The notes beneath the pieces are model-generated. The model worked only from the letters and a program-made list of their open reading frames with translations. It was not told where the DNA came from and made no database searches. DNA of 64,000 bases from Eremophila alpestris peregrina. Lineage: Eukaryota; Chordata; Aves; Passeriformes; Alaudidae. Position 1 is the first letter of the stretch, and the number at the start of each line of letters is the position of its first letter. Of this stretch, positions 1 to 11,723 are shown one piece after another. The stretch is taken from contig WMCF01000150.1 in the NCBI GenBank assembly GCA_009792885.1, forward strand, positions 495,517 to 559,516, in the 5' to 3' direction. The position numbers were made by a program, and so were the translations under genes.

Positions 1-152
1 TGCTGTAATTCCCAAACCCTGCTGTAATTCCCAAACCTTGCTGTAAATCCCAAACCCTGCTGTAATTCCCAAACCCTTCTGTAAATCCCAAACCCTGCTG
101 TAATTCCCAAACCCTTCTGTAAATCCCAAACCCTGCTGTAATTCCCAAACCC
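1..152. repeat. 19-bp minisatellite (8 copies, cut by window edge)
   Basis: Eight units of TGCTGTAATTCCCAAACCC, with T/A and G/T variants alternating among them. It starts at the first base, so it probably extends to the left. Confidence 0.95.
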
Positions 153-615
153 TCCTGCAGCTCCCCGGTGACGTGATCCCGACGTGTGGCTCCTGGAACC
201 AGCCCAGCCTCCCTCATCAGTCCCTCCCCAGCTCAAGGCTGATGTCCCCACAGGCAGCGAGATGGAGGCAGGCCAAGGGACAATCTGTTCCTCATTGAGG
301 TCATCCTGCTGATGTGGCGTTTGGGGGATGGAGCAAAGCAGCAGCAAATAAATAATCCCTTCCTCGCCTGGCCTCAGCTCCTCTGATAAAGCAGGAGAAG
401 CTCCAGGCCAGCAAAGGAAACCAAATTTTTCCAGGTGACCTTTTACCCTGCTCCCACACCAGTGGGGGGAAAAAAACACAGCAGCTCCAGCTGGGCATGG
501 GATCAGAATTTACAGGAAGATTTTTCCTATCTCCAGTCAGTCTTTCCAAAGTGTTTTTTGGTTTTTTTTTCTTTGTTTGGCTGGTTTTTTTGTTTGTTTT
601 GATTTTTGGCACTGT

Positions 616-690
616 GGGGGCTGCTCCGTGCCTGCTGTGCTCGTCACAGCAAGGATGGGGCTGGGGGGAGGTGGGGAGGGGATGGATTCC
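616..690. repeat. Direct repeat segment, copy 1
   Basis: Shares GGGGGCTGCTCCGTGCCTG, then CACAGC.AGGATGGGGCTGGG and GGGGATGGATTCC with 1867-1942, same orientation. Either a small duplication or two copies of an unidentified repeat. Confidence 0.75.
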
Positions 691-1866
691 TGATCCCAGC
701 CCTGCTCTCCAAAATTTCCCCACTCCCAGCCGAGCTGCTGTGTCATTGGAATGACCCACCTCAAAGTGCAGCTGCCGAGCTCAGGCATTTTGTCAGGTTC
801 TGGTGAAAAATCACAGCTGTCTGAGAGTTTCCTGCTCCCCTCCCTCGCCCTCCCCCTTTTAGGAGCCTCCAGAGCTGGGAATATTTCTGCTCCCTCCATC
901 CCAGCTTCTGCCTTCCCTTTCTGTGGCAGGTGAGGGAAATCAGCAGCACCTTTTGAGAAACCACCCCAAAAAATAATGGAGAGTCAAATCCCAGAGCTCC
1001 CAGCCCTCAAATCCCAGATCTCCCAACCCTCCCTCATGAAAACTCGGAGTTTCCAACACCGCAGAGGCTGGAGGGGTTTGGCTCGAGCTGTGACTCCGGA
1101 GTTTGGGACGTGTCCTTCTCCCCAGTGGGCTCTGCTATCAGCTCGTGACTCAGGGAAGCAGAAAAAGCATCAGAAGACACAGTGAAGGGGCTCAAGAGCT
1201 GGAATCAGGCAAAGCTGCCCGTGGGGAGCCTCCAAAGCACCGTGGCAGGAGCTCAGGGATTGATTAAGGACGGAGCAGGATGCTCCTGCCTGTGCCTGCC
1301 CTGCCGAGCACTTCCAGGCCAGGCAGACTCGGAGCTGGAAGTGCCAGGCTGGAGAGAATCCCTGCTGCTGCTGCTGCTGTGGGTGAGGAATTTCCTCTTG
1401 GCTCGGAAGAAATCTGCAGCTCGGGATTAACGGAGCGGCGCCTGGCGCTGCAGGAGGAATCACATCAAATTCCCTTCACAGCTCAGGGCCAGGAGTGCCA
1501 GAAAACACGAAATTCCTGGCTGGGATGGAGCCGCGGAGGGGTCAGGGCACTCCTGTCAAGGAAAGAGAGAGCTTTTGCAGGAGATAAGAGGCGTTAGGCA
1601 CAGCAAAAGGGAGGCAGAGCCCGGGGCACTGGGCTTTGCTTGCTCAGAGCAGAAGAAGGAGGGAAAATACTCCTGAGGGTCATGGAAGATAAACCTCCCC
1701 TTCCCTCCTTCCCAGGGACGCTCCTGAACCTGCTTTTGGGACCATCTGGGATTCCCAAAAGCTGCTCCCCCCCCAAGACCAGCCCTCCCAGGAGGTGAGG
1801 AAGGAATGATCCCATTGTCCAGCCCCAGGACACACCACCCCAGCAGTCCCTGAGGCAGGATTTTGG

Positions 1867-1942
1867 GGGGGCTGCTCCGTGCCTGGCGTGCTCCTCACAG
1901 CGAGGATGGGGCTGGGGGAGGTGACAAGGGGATGGATTCCCT
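1867..1942. repeat. Direct repeat segment, copy 2
   Basis: Partner of 616-690, about 1.25 kb downstream, with scattered substitutions. Confidence 0.75.
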
Positions 1943-2454
1943 TTCCTGGGCTCCAGCCAGGCTCTGGTTGCCCCAGCTCAGCCCTGGAACCGCGTGTAGG
2001 ACGGCAGCCACTTCATCCCTTCTCCCCTCCCGTAACCTCAGCCAGAGCCCTTCCCACGTGGAGAATGTGGCTCTGTTTCAAGGGACAAAGTGCAGGAGTT
2101 TCTCATTAACAGGGGAATGAAAAGTGCCTGCTGCGATCCAGCTGCGCCAGCGCCCTGGGAGGAGGGAGGAAAAGCGCCGAGGGGGGAAGAGAGAGGTGGA
2201 AAAGGAAATCAAAGCAGCACGACTGCACTCAGAGCTCTGAGCCCTGCACTCCTGTCCCTGCGGACCCTGCAGGACCCGCACTGCTCCCAGCGTGTCCTGA
2301 TCCCCGAATCCTTTGGGGGATCACAGCTGGAGCGACCTCAGTGTGACCCTCCCAGCAAAACCTCTGTGCACATCAGACATCCAACAGCCCAGCCCGGGAT
2401 GCTGGGAGCGGCGGGCAGGGAGGGCACTGCCTGCCCGGGGTGTTCGGGAGTAGA

Positions 2455-2511
2455 GAAAAGGATGAAGAGGATGAAGAGGACGAAGAGTATGAAGAGGATG
2501 AAGAGGAGCAG
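2455..2511. repeat. GATGAAGAG-type 9-bp repeat
   Basis: About six imperfect units of GATGAAGAG or GACGAAGAG. One frame reads Asp/Glu-rich, but no flanking conserved coding sequence or clear splice structure supports an exon. Confidence 0.85.
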
Positions 2512-3632
2512 CCCTGCACTCTTTACATCACCTCCAAAAACAAGAAGCCGAACTGCGACGATCCCCCTCTGAGGCAGCTCCCAAAGAATTTACCCGTTTT
2601 TTTTTTTTTAACGCTTTTTTTTTTTCTTCCTTTTTTTTTTTTTTTCCCACCTACGGATTTGGCTGCAAAAGCAGCCTCTCACTGCACAAGAGGGGGAAAA
2701 AACCCAAATAAACCATATTGTTGGGGAGAGCCCACTCTTGCCAAAGAGCCCGACCCACGTGGGGCTGGGAGCAGCAGCGGCACGGGGAGGGAATAAAGTG
2801 GCTCTTTATGTGGTGGCCGGGGCTGGGAGGGATGCACGGGCAGCAGCACTGGAAAGGTCACGTTTCATAAGGGCCCAAAGACAGGGATTTTCCTTCTGGG
2901 GGAGCTGGAGGGGGAATAAGGAGGGGAATCAGAGCAGGGAACGGGCGGATGGTCCCACGGCAGAGCCTCCTCGGGCAGCGGCACATTCCCAGGGCACAGA
3001 AATGGGGACGGCTGTGGGACAGATGAGGGGAAAAGAAGGGGAAAAAAGCTGAGTTTGGATAGAGCAGGAGCACTGCTTCCAGAGAAACCCAACCCCGGGA
3101 AAACTGGGATTGCTGGTGGTGGAGCGAAATCTGCTTTGCTTTCACCCCACCACACGTGAACCACTCTGAGCTCCTCCGAGCCGAGCAGGGACCTGCCAGC
3201 TCCTGGGGCAGTGCCAGGCAGCAGAACCCCCTGCCTCGCCCTGTGCCCTCCCCGGCAGGGGCCCGGGGTGCCCTGCCCGTCCCTGCCCATCCCTGCCCGT
3301 CCCTGCCCACCTCCCGCTGCCACCTCGAGCGCAGGGTGAAGGGCAGGCTCCGAGGAGACAAAAAAAGCCCCGATCCCATCGCCATGGAGATGTTAATTCA
3401 AGCCGAGTTCAAAGGGAATTGTGGCAGCTAAAGCTAACACGGCTGGCAGGAAAGCCCTGCCGTCAGCTGAGAGGGGCCAGCTCCTCGTGGAAGGGGGAAA
3501 GGAGGTGGGGTCACTGAGAGGGGCCCTGCTCCCAACACGGGCTCCGAGGATGGGCTGCGAACAGCCCCGGAGCTGCTCCCTTGGACCAGAGCCTCCCCAG
3601 CAGCAGCGGGACAGCAGCAGGGGAGGCCAGGC

Positions 3633-3990
3633 AGCATTCCCTGCATAACTGCAATGCTGCCATGCACAGCTCCTGCAGCGCTGCCATGCACAGCTCCTGC
3701 AGCACTCCCTGCACAACTGAAATGCCATCATGCACAGCTCCTGCATCACTCCCTGCACAGCTCCTGCAATGGTGCAAGGCACAGCTCCTGCAGCACTGCC
3801 ATGCACAGCTCCTGCAATGCTGCCATGCACAGCTCCTGCAGCGCTGCCATGCACAGCTCCAGCAGCACTCCCTGCACAACTCCTGCAGCGCTGCCATGCA
3901 CAGCTCCTGCATCACTCCCTGCACAGCTCCTGCAGCGCTGCCATGCACAGCTCCTGCAGTGCTGCCATGCACAGCTCCTGCAGAAGTGCA
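3633..3990. repeat. 24-bp minisatellite (about 15 copies)
   Basis: Units of GCTGCCATGCACAGCTCCTGCAGC alternating with an ACTCCCTGCACA variant. Because 24 is a multiple of three, open frames appear on both strands. These are by-products. A 15-bp duplication (GGACACAGAAGGGCA) follows at about 3992-4020. Confidence 0.93.
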
Positions 3991-5047
3991 GGACACAGAA
4001 GGGCAGGACACAGAAGGGCAGCACCGCCCTCCCTCGGCACTGCAGCCACCCAGGCTTTCATGGAACTGTTGCATTTGGTGTAATGATTAACCCTGGCAGG
4101 GCAGGAGCTGCTGTAAAGGGTTGGGTTGTGCTGTTTGGGCACTGCTTGGCCTCTCGGAGCTGGGGAGGACGTTCCCAGCCCCTCTCGGAGGATGGGTGGC
4201 ACCGCCCCGGGCTCATCTGGCGTTGCTGGAGGGTGGAAAGGTCCGCATGGAGCAGCTGGAGAGAAGCAGGGGTGCTGTGCCCACTGAGGAGGGATGCAGG
4301 GAAGGCAGAGGATGGGATGGACAGGGGAGGGTGCAGAGCTGCAGGGTCAGAAAGCAGCTCTGAAAGGGAGGATTGGAGCAAGCAGCTGCCAACCCCCTCC
4401 CCTGCCCTGCAGGAGCGCTTTGAACCCCTCCCCGGAGGCAGAGCAGGAGCAGACCTGCTCCGTGCAGGATCTGGGGGGTTCCAGCAGCACAGCTCCGCGC
4501 TGCACACGGGAACTGAGCTTTTAAACAAAAGAACAGAAACCCCAGAGTCAGGACGGGCTCTTCCAACCGAGCCAGGAGATGTTCCCATCCGCTCCTGCAG
4601 TGCCAAGAGGAGATTTGGTGCTGCAGTGGAGCTGCTGCTGCCAGCAGGGGCAGGGAGAGGAGCTTTTATCGGGAGCAGGCAGAGCTGGAAAAAGTCCCGG
4701 CTGGCCAAGGCAGACCCCGAGGGAGTTCCTGGGCAGTCTCTGGACACGGAGGTGCCTCTGGGCAGCACAGCCCCCCTCTGCCATTCCCCCTTCCCCTCCT
4801 GTCCAGCCCCATCCCCGCCTCCCTGCAGCCCCGTCCTGCGGTGCAGACTCAGATGTGCTGCCAGGGCATTGCTGGGGAGCTGCAGGAAGCGCTGACGGCC
4901 GAGGCACTGCTGCAGCTCCCGCATCCCACATCCCGCTGCCTGAGCAGGGCCTGCGCCCTCTCCCACCTCTTCCTTTGCTTTCATCCTCCCCAGATTCCCG
5001 GCTGTAGCTCGAGGCTGCAGCTGCTGCAGATAAAAAAAAAAGGAGGT

Positions 5048-5048
<1 letters not shown>

Positions 5049-5092
<44 letters not shown>
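5049..5092. repeat. 44-bp poly-T tract
   Basis: Uninterrupted T run preceded by an A10 run and GGAGGTG. Confidence 0.95.
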
Positions 5093-5094
<2 letters not shown>

Positions 5095-5644
5095 GAATGC
5101 ACAACGCAAAAAATTGGAGCAAAAATGTCCTTCACTTTTTTCTCCCCTCTTTCCCCTTTTCCAGCTGGCTCCTCTCCCCCCTGTGTCACTTCAGGGGCTC
5201 CCTCCTGGAGCAGCCCTGACTTTTGGCCTCCTCAGCGACGTGCCCGAGCAGGAGGAGAGGAAAGTAAGGAAAAGGGGAAGGCCAGGCTCGGGTTTCTGGC
5301 TGGGAAGCAGAGCAGACCTGGATGTGCTGGGTTTGGGAATAACAGCAGCACCCTGGAATCCCTCTGGCTCTGCTCACAGCTCACTCGTGGCCACGTGGAG
5401 GGAGGACACAGCACCAGGGCTGGGATCTGCTGGAGTAATCTCAGGGTAAATCATATCACAGCTGCCTTCCTCAAAATAAAGAGGTTTTTCCTTCCCCCCT
5501 CCACCTCAGGCTCTATCTGCAAGTTGAATTCTTTTAGAAAACACAAACAGCCAGTCAGGAAAACAACCTGAGCAGCCACCGTTAAATTTGTTTTCCATTT
5601 ATCTGCAATCTTAGCTCTTCTCCCCTGAAAATTTTGCTGTGATT

Positions 5645-5820
5645 GTGAGGGTAGGGAGGCCCTGGCACAAAGAAGCTGTGGCTGCCCCATTCCTGGAAGT
5701 GTCCAAGGCCAGGTTGGAGCAGTCTGGGATAGTGGAAGGTGTTCCTGCCCAAGGTAGGGGCTGGAATGGGATGGTTTTTAAGGTCCCTTCCATCCCAAAC
5801 CACTCCAGGATTCCGTGACA
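5645..5820 (+). mobile_element. CR1 LINE 3'-end fragment
   Basis: Shows GGGAGGCCCTGGCACAAAGA, TGGAAGTGTCCAAGGCCAGG, ATAGTGGAAGGTGTTCCTGC and TTTTTAAGGTCCCTTCCATC in CR1 order. 5'-truncated. Confidence 0.92.
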
Positions 5821-7993
5821 TCCTGCTGAGGAGTGAAGCAGCATTTTCTGTATGAATCAACAAGAATTTCTCCCAGCTCCATCCCCTTTTGAACTGCAGA
5901 TCCTCAATTCCGTGCTGTGAGCCTGTGATATGCTGAGATGTTGAAAACCCTGCTGGAGGACCCCCACTCCTCAGAACCAGAGGGAAGAAGGTTTTTTTCC
6001 CTGAATCCTCCTCCCCAGAGAGCGAGCTCTGAGTTCTGCCTCCACCAGGAACTTGGCAATTTCCCTGTGGGACCTCTGCCTGCACTTGCCCCACACTCAG
6101 CCCTTTCCCCACTGATGATTAAATCCTTTTGAGTCAATCCTAAAACTCATCCCTGCCCCTTCCTGATTGCAAAACGTGACCCGTTCTCCCCTCATCGTTG
6201 CCCTTTTTTGTTCTGCACCCCAAGAACCCGGGGCCGGTGATTTCAGCGCCTCTTTCGAGGTTACTCAGCCCGGCTTTTGACAGCTGATTGCTCCACGCAC
6301 CGACCTCTGCTCTGCCTGCCGATCTGGCCTGCTTCTCCATCCCTTGCAGGCATTCTGATGACTCCTAGCATCCTTTTGAGGTGGTTATTCATCCGGCTGG
6401 GACTGGAAAACTCCTTTGGAGGGTGTCCTCTCAAACGTTTTGAACTCTGCTTGGTTTTTATCCTTTTTTTTTTTTTTTTCTGGAAAAATTGCAATCTCTC
6501 CTCTGAGCTCCCCAGTCCAATTTTCATTCCTGTGGATTTCTCTCCACCAACGAGGATTGGCCTAATCTGGAATGGAGGATCTCGTTTGCAGGCTTTGTTT
6601 TCTTTTCCATTTCATTTCCATTGAATCAGCAGTTCATTCCCGAAGCTGAGTTTGCTTTCTCAGCCTGGTGCCCTCATTGCTGCTCAAAGCCCAGGACAGG
6701 GCAATGCCTTCCCTCGCTGCTTCACTGAACTCTGCTGAGGAAATCCATCTCTATCCCATGCCAGAACAGATTCCCAAGTTAATGCCATTGATTTTTCAGC
6801 TGCCCAGGCTGCTGGGGGATGCTGTGTGCTCGGCTCAGCTCTGGCTGCTCTCAGGAGCAGTTTGGGGCCATACGTGGTGTCATTCACGCGGGGAAATGAA
6901 GGGAAAATGTGTTTTTGGGAGACGGAGAGGGAATGGGGAGCGGGGTGGGATGTGAGCAAACCCCCCAGCCCGCGGGGGGAGTGAGCACAGAGCTGCTGCA
7001 GGGAGCTGGGGCAGGAGGGGAGGGAGCTGCACCACAGCCCGGCCGTGCAGAAGGGCTTGGACAGGCTCCTGGAATCGCTGCCACCAGCTGGGAGACTAAT
7101 TTAGCTTCTGTTCTTTGCCCCTCTCTCCCCATCCTGCCGCTTTCTGTCTCTCAGTGAGGGAGGAAGGCGGCCAAGGGCTCAGCTCCAGCCGGGCTGGGTC
7201 ACTGAGAGGAGCAGGAAACACCAGGGAAAGCTGGAAGGGCTTCCTGGGGCTGAAACGCTGGAGAAGAGCACTGGAAATCCCTGACAGGCGCTGGCCCGTC
7301 TCCAGCACTACCTGGGGTGGGGTGGAGCAGCCCAGGGACTGCTCTAAACCCCACAGCAGGGAATGAATGAATTCATGAAAGAAGAAAGACACGGGGGCTG
7401 AGGGCTTTGAGTGTTTTGGCATCTCCTCTGCTCTGCTCTCTGACTCGTGCCCAGCAGCAGCTCCACAATTTTGTGATCCCAGCTCGAGCAAACCCTTTCC
7501 CGACTCATCCCCGCCGCTCCTGAGAGCTGCCGTGCCACCAGAGGTGCCATCCTCTGGAATAAGACATCAAACGCGACTGCCTGACAGCCCGCAGTGTAAA
7601 AAACACCTTCCCTTGGCAGCTCCTGCCGGCGTTATCTCCCTCCCTCAGCCAAATTCCAGGTTAGGAGCTGCATAAAGCGGCCCTGACGAGCTGCCAAGGA
7701 TTTTAATGAGCAGTTCCCACAGACACCTTCCTGTGATGAAACCCGGCCGAGCGGCAGGTGCGCCCTGAGATCCCAGGAAAGGGAGCTCTGTTTGCTCCTG
7801 GCTTGTTCAAACAGCAGCAGGTACAGAAATCCTCCCTCTCGAGCATCACTCGAAGCCGGGGAAGTGGCTTTGTTTGGCAAGGAAATTGTCGTGGAGAGCG
7901 GTTTGCTGCGGGATGTTTACACGGTGCTTCTGAGGGGATTAATGGGAGCGCTGATAAGATAACGCGGCAGGCGGGGATTGCAGCCGGGAGGGG

Positions 7994-8385
7994 ACACGGG
8001 GATGGGAACGGGGAGATGGGAACATTGGGATTGGAACATTGGGATGGGAACATTGGGATTGGAACATTGGGATGGGAACAGGGGGATTGGAACATTGGGA
8101 TGGGAGCACGGGAATGGGAACATTGGGATGGGAACATTGGCATGGGAACGCGGGGATGGGGACACGGTGATGGGGATATTGGGATTGGAACATTAGGATG
8201 GGAACACAGGGATGGGAACAGGGGGATGGGAACATTGGGATGGGAACGGGGGGATGGGGACACGGGGATAGGAGCACTGGGATGGGAACACTGGGATGGG
8301 AGCACGGGGATGGGATATTAGGATGGGAACAGCAGGATGGGGACACGGGAATCGGATCACCGGGATGGGAACACGGGGATGGGGA
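7994..8385. repeat. 14/15-bp G-rich minisatellite
   Basis: About 26 units of GGGATGGGAACATT and variants (GGGGACACGG, GGGATTGGAACATT). The + strand is purine-biased with many GGG runs. The Met/Gly- or Pro/Ser-rich open frames across it are by-products. Confidence 0.95.
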
Positions 8386-10540
8386 GCTCTGCAGATGTCG
8401 GGTGTGCTCTGCAGGGAGTTTGGGAAATACCCTCCCGCACCGCTCCCTCCCGGACCCTCCTCTCAGGCCGTTTAGGGAGAAGGTCTTTGCAGGACAGAAC
8501 AAAACAAGAGCTAGGAGAGCTGGGATTTCCAGGATTTCACCCCCGGGGGTGGAATCTGGCGTGTTTACCCTGCTGTAAACCCAACGGATCCCTTCCCAGA
8601 GCGCGGGGCATTCCAGCGGGGAGGAGGAGGAGAGGAAAGGGGATGATCAAAGCCCCGGGGAGCCCTGGTACTGCTGCAAGGGGAAGTCCTGAGGGCGCTG
8701 AGCCTGCCCGGCACCTGCAGGACGGGCACGGAGCAGCACACGGAGAAGCCGGTGCAGCTCCCCAGGGCCGGCTGCATTGCAGTCCCAGTGGATTTTCCCC
8801 TTTCCCAAAGCATGGCAAAGCCAGGAGGGTTATACCCGCTGTGATCCACCAGGGATGGACCCACCCCTCCAGCTCCAGGCATCCCCCTTCCCAGCAAAAC
8901 CATGGAATTGGGATAACACCTCCCTGTCCCTGCTCAGCTCCAGGCACCAGCTCCGATCCCGAGGTGGGGAGGGAATGACCCGCCGTGTTCTGGAGGGATT
9001 TTCCCAACACGCCCAGATTTTTTGGGGCCCCTGACACCCGTGTGTGGGCCACGGAGGACACCTAGTGGCTGGCAGCCCGTGCGCGGTGTCCTGCCCCGCC
9101 GCACCTCCTCTGCTGGGCGCGGCTCTCCAGCCTCTCCCCTCGGCATCCTCTCCATCATCCTCAGCTCCTCGCTCCGTGGCCTTTTCTGCTCTCCATCTCC
9201 CCTTTCCATACTCATCTTCCCCCTCCATGTCCTTCCTCCATCTCCTCTCTCCGTGCCTTTCCTTCTTCTCCATCTTCATCTCCCCTCTCCATCTCCATCT
9301 CATTTTTCCCTCTCCCCCTTCATCCTCCTCTCCCCTATCTCCATCCCTCCATCTCCATCTCTCCTCTCCATCCCCCACGCTCACACAGCAGCCCCAGATC
9401 CCAGGAAATCACCAGGCAGGGATCATGTCAGTCCCTGTTCCATGCCTGAAAGGAGAAGTGCAAGGGCTCAGCGCCTGTGGCACCCTCCCAGCTCAGCCCT
9501 GGCCCCAGCAGGAGGTGTGGGGGATCCCTGGGACGCTCCATGGGGTGGGAATGTGGATGCAAGGAGGAATGAGCACCTCCTGTGTGCTCCCAGGCTGGGG
9601 ATGGGCAGGACAAGGGGAGCTGGGATGGGCTGGGGGATGCTGGGGGAGCCTGGCAGAGGTGGCACAGGGCAGGAGGGATTTGGGTGCTCACCTGGGGGAT
9701 GCTCAGAGGGTTCTGCTCTAGAAAAAAAGCCTCTAGAAGTGCCCTGGGAGGGACATCTCCACTTTCCCTCTGGATGTGAGCTCTGAGGGCAGGGAAATCC
9801 CAGCACCAAAGCCTCAGGTGAGAGATGTGAGACCCTCCCAGCAGTGCCCACCATCCCTGGGTGCCAGTGTCCCCCTGCCAGGGCACTGCTCCAGGCAGCC
9901 CCGGGAGCACGGGGAGCCCTGGAATGCTGGGCCAGCCCTTTCCCTGCTCCAGGAGGGAGCTGCAGCTTCCTCTCCCAACCTTCCTGCAGCCCTTGGCTCC
10001 CCTCCCTGGGTGCCAGCCAGCCCCGGGACGCCACACAAGGCTGTGCTGGGACTCGATGGAGCCTCCAACGTGAGTGTAATTAATGTAATAAAGGCCGGGC
10101 AGCAGAGCGGGCTGGGAGCAGGGCTGCCTGCCTTGCCCAAACTCCAGCTGTGCCCTGCCCGTGCACAACAAGCAGCATCCCTTCCCTGCTGCCTGCCTGG
10201 GAATCTCCCCCGCGATCTTCCCCTCTTTCACAACCCTCCCACCTACGAGGAGCTGGGGGTGCTGCAGGAGGAGCAGGCTCTGCTCGGTGGGGAGGCAGGA
10301 ATGCCGGAGTTCCCGAGCCCTCCGGCTGCTTCCCGAAGCTCCCGTGCAGCTGCACTGCAGTTCTGCAGCCTCAGTGGCCACCCTGGTGACGGTGTGGGTG
10401 GGGGAGGCCTCGGGCTGTGCTCTGCTGCTGCTCCCTGCTCTTTGTTTTGGGCACTTCACTCCCCACACAGAGCTGGTGCTGTGACAGAGCTGCCACCGAG
10501 TCCAGAGCACACAGCAAATCCTGCCCTGGGGGGACTGGGG
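8386..10540. other. 5' intergenic DNA, no gene recognised
   Basis: GC-rich. 9170-9375 is pyrimidine-rich (CTCCATCTCC-type, imperfect). Long frames exist but are low-complexity and show no domains. Confidence 0.7.
9170..9375. repeat. Pyrimidine-rich CTCCATCT-type low-complexity tract
   Basis: Almost all C/T on the + strand with recurring CTCCATCTCC and CTCTCCATCTC words. Confidence 0.8.
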
Positions 10541-10920
10541 AGAGGCTGGACAGGCTGGGATGGACAGACAGGGATGGACAAGCTGGGATGGGATGGGATG
10601 GGATGGGATGGGATGGGATGGGATGGACAGGCAGGGATGGACAGAGAAGGATGGACAAGCTGGGATGGGATAGACAGGGATGGACGGGCAGGGATGGGGT
10701 GGACAGACAAGGATGGACAGGCAGGGATGGGATGGGATGGGATGGGATGGACAGGGATGGGATGGACAGACAAGGATAGGCAGGCAGGGATGGGATGGAC
10801 AGACAGACAAGGATGGGATGGACAGACAGGGATGGGATGGACAGGGATGGGATGGACAGGAATGGGATGGGATGGGCAGGGATGGGATGGGATGGGCAGG
10901 GATGGGATGGACAGACAGGG
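10541..10920. repeat. GGGAT/GGATGGACAG G-rich minisatellite
   Basis: Interleaved GGGATGGACAGACA and GGGATGGGAT units. A perfect (GGGAT)8 stretch occupies 10585-10624. Four or more GGG runs with 2-nt loops make it a strong G-quadruplex candidate. Confidence 0.94.
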
Positions 10921-11335
10921 GTGCAGCAGGTGGTCACTGCTGGGTCACCCAGAATTTTGTCCACCCTGCCTTTGAGTCAGCTCCTGCTGGGGATGTTCCT
11001 TGAGCTGGAGAACGTTCAGAGCTTTGCTCTGCTGGCTGGGAAGAGCCTTTCCTGCCTCCAGAGCAGCTGGGGGTGAGGCCAAGAGGCCCCAGAGTGCTGA
11101 CAGGATGGGGGAGGCTGTTTGAAGGGACTTTGGGGCGCAGGGAGCTGTGCAGGATAGAGAGAGGCAGGAGCAGGGTGGGAGGTGAATCCCTGCCATGCCA
11201 CGGAGGGGCTGGAAGCAGCCACGAGCAGGAGCTGAAGGCAGGGCCATGAGCTCAGTGCCACTGACGTCAGAGCCTCAGCCTGTCCCAGCTCCTCTCCAAG
11301 GCAAACATCAGACACTTTCCATCCTTCCATCCAAA

Positions 11336-11496
11336 TTTCACTCCCTTTCCTGCAAGCCAGGGCTGGTGTCCACAGGCTCCTGCTGAGTGACAGATCCCTC
11401 CCCAAGCTGTCTCTTATACACATCTTTCACTCCCTTTCCTGCAAGCCAGGGCTGGTGTCCACAGGCTCCTGCTGAGTGACAGATCCCTCCCCAAGC
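11336..11496. other. Sequencing-adapter artefact: Tn5 mosaic end within a 72-bp duplication
   Basis: 11407-11425 is CTGTCTCTTATACACATCT, a perfect copy of the 19-bp Tn5/Nextera mosaic end. The 72 bases before it (11336-11407) recur exactly at 11425-11496, sharing one base with the adapter on each side. This is the pattern expected when a short insert plus adapter read-through is built into a contig. On the minus strand it reads MCIRDS, a known adapter-derived peptide in predicted proteomes. Confidence 0.95.
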
Positions 11497-11698
11497 CTCC
11501 GCCACGGAGCAGCCCTGGCAGCAGCAGATAAGGGAGCTGGGGAGAGGAGCTGTGTCAAGGACAGCCTGATCCCATTTCCATCTCCATTCCAGCCACCAAA
11601 ACCCATCCTCTGTGCTGCTGCCCCGAGAGAAGCAGCCTGGCTGGCCTGGCCTGCAGCCTGCTGAGCCTGCTGGTTTTTCCTGGAGAAGGGGATGGCAT

Positions 11699-11723
11699 CA
11701 CACACACACACACACACACACAC
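11699..11723. repeat. (CA)n microsatellite
   Basis: About 12 perfect CA units. Confidence 0.95.

Larger units (their letters stand above)
153..3632. other. 5' intergenic DNA, no gene recognised
   Basis: GC-rich unique sequence. It holds a duplicated segment (616-690 and 1867-1942), an acidic-codon-like GA repeat at about 2455-2511 and T-rich stretches at 2597-2645. Open frames here are short and overlap on both strands, with no domain I can identify. Confidence 0.75.
3991..7990. other. 5' intergenic DNA, no gene recognised
   Basis: Contains a 44-T tract (5049-5092), a CR1 fragment (5645-5820) and a T16 run near 6464. 7600-7990 is relatively unique and could be regulatory. No coding signature. 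Confidence 0.75.

Noticed and set aside
1..152. CRISPR-like array
   Set aside because: The 19-bp units are directly adjacent with no spacers, in a eukaryotic context. It is a minisatellite. The same applies to the other arrays.
2440..2796. Possible exon of an acidic (Asp/Glu-rich) protein
   Set aside because: The acidic part is a 9-bp DNA repeat. Downstream residues match nothing I know, and the frame runs into poly-T.
3511..4074. Cys/Ala/Ser-rich open frames on both strands
   Set aside because: They are translations of a 24-bp tandem array. They occur in several frames and both strands, with no domain, splice or promoter support.
7703..8502. Long Pro/Ser/Cys-His-rich or Gly/Met-rich frames
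   Set aside because: Produced by the 14/15-bp minisatellite. Frame openness follows from the repeat.
9428..10810. 460-codon minus-strand open frame
   Set aside because: Its first part is the GGGAT array read in reverse and the rest is low-complexity without a recognisable domain.
11016..11423. Minus-strand frame starting MCIRDS
   Set aside because: The start is the Tn5 mosaic-end adapter read on the minus strand, a known artefact.
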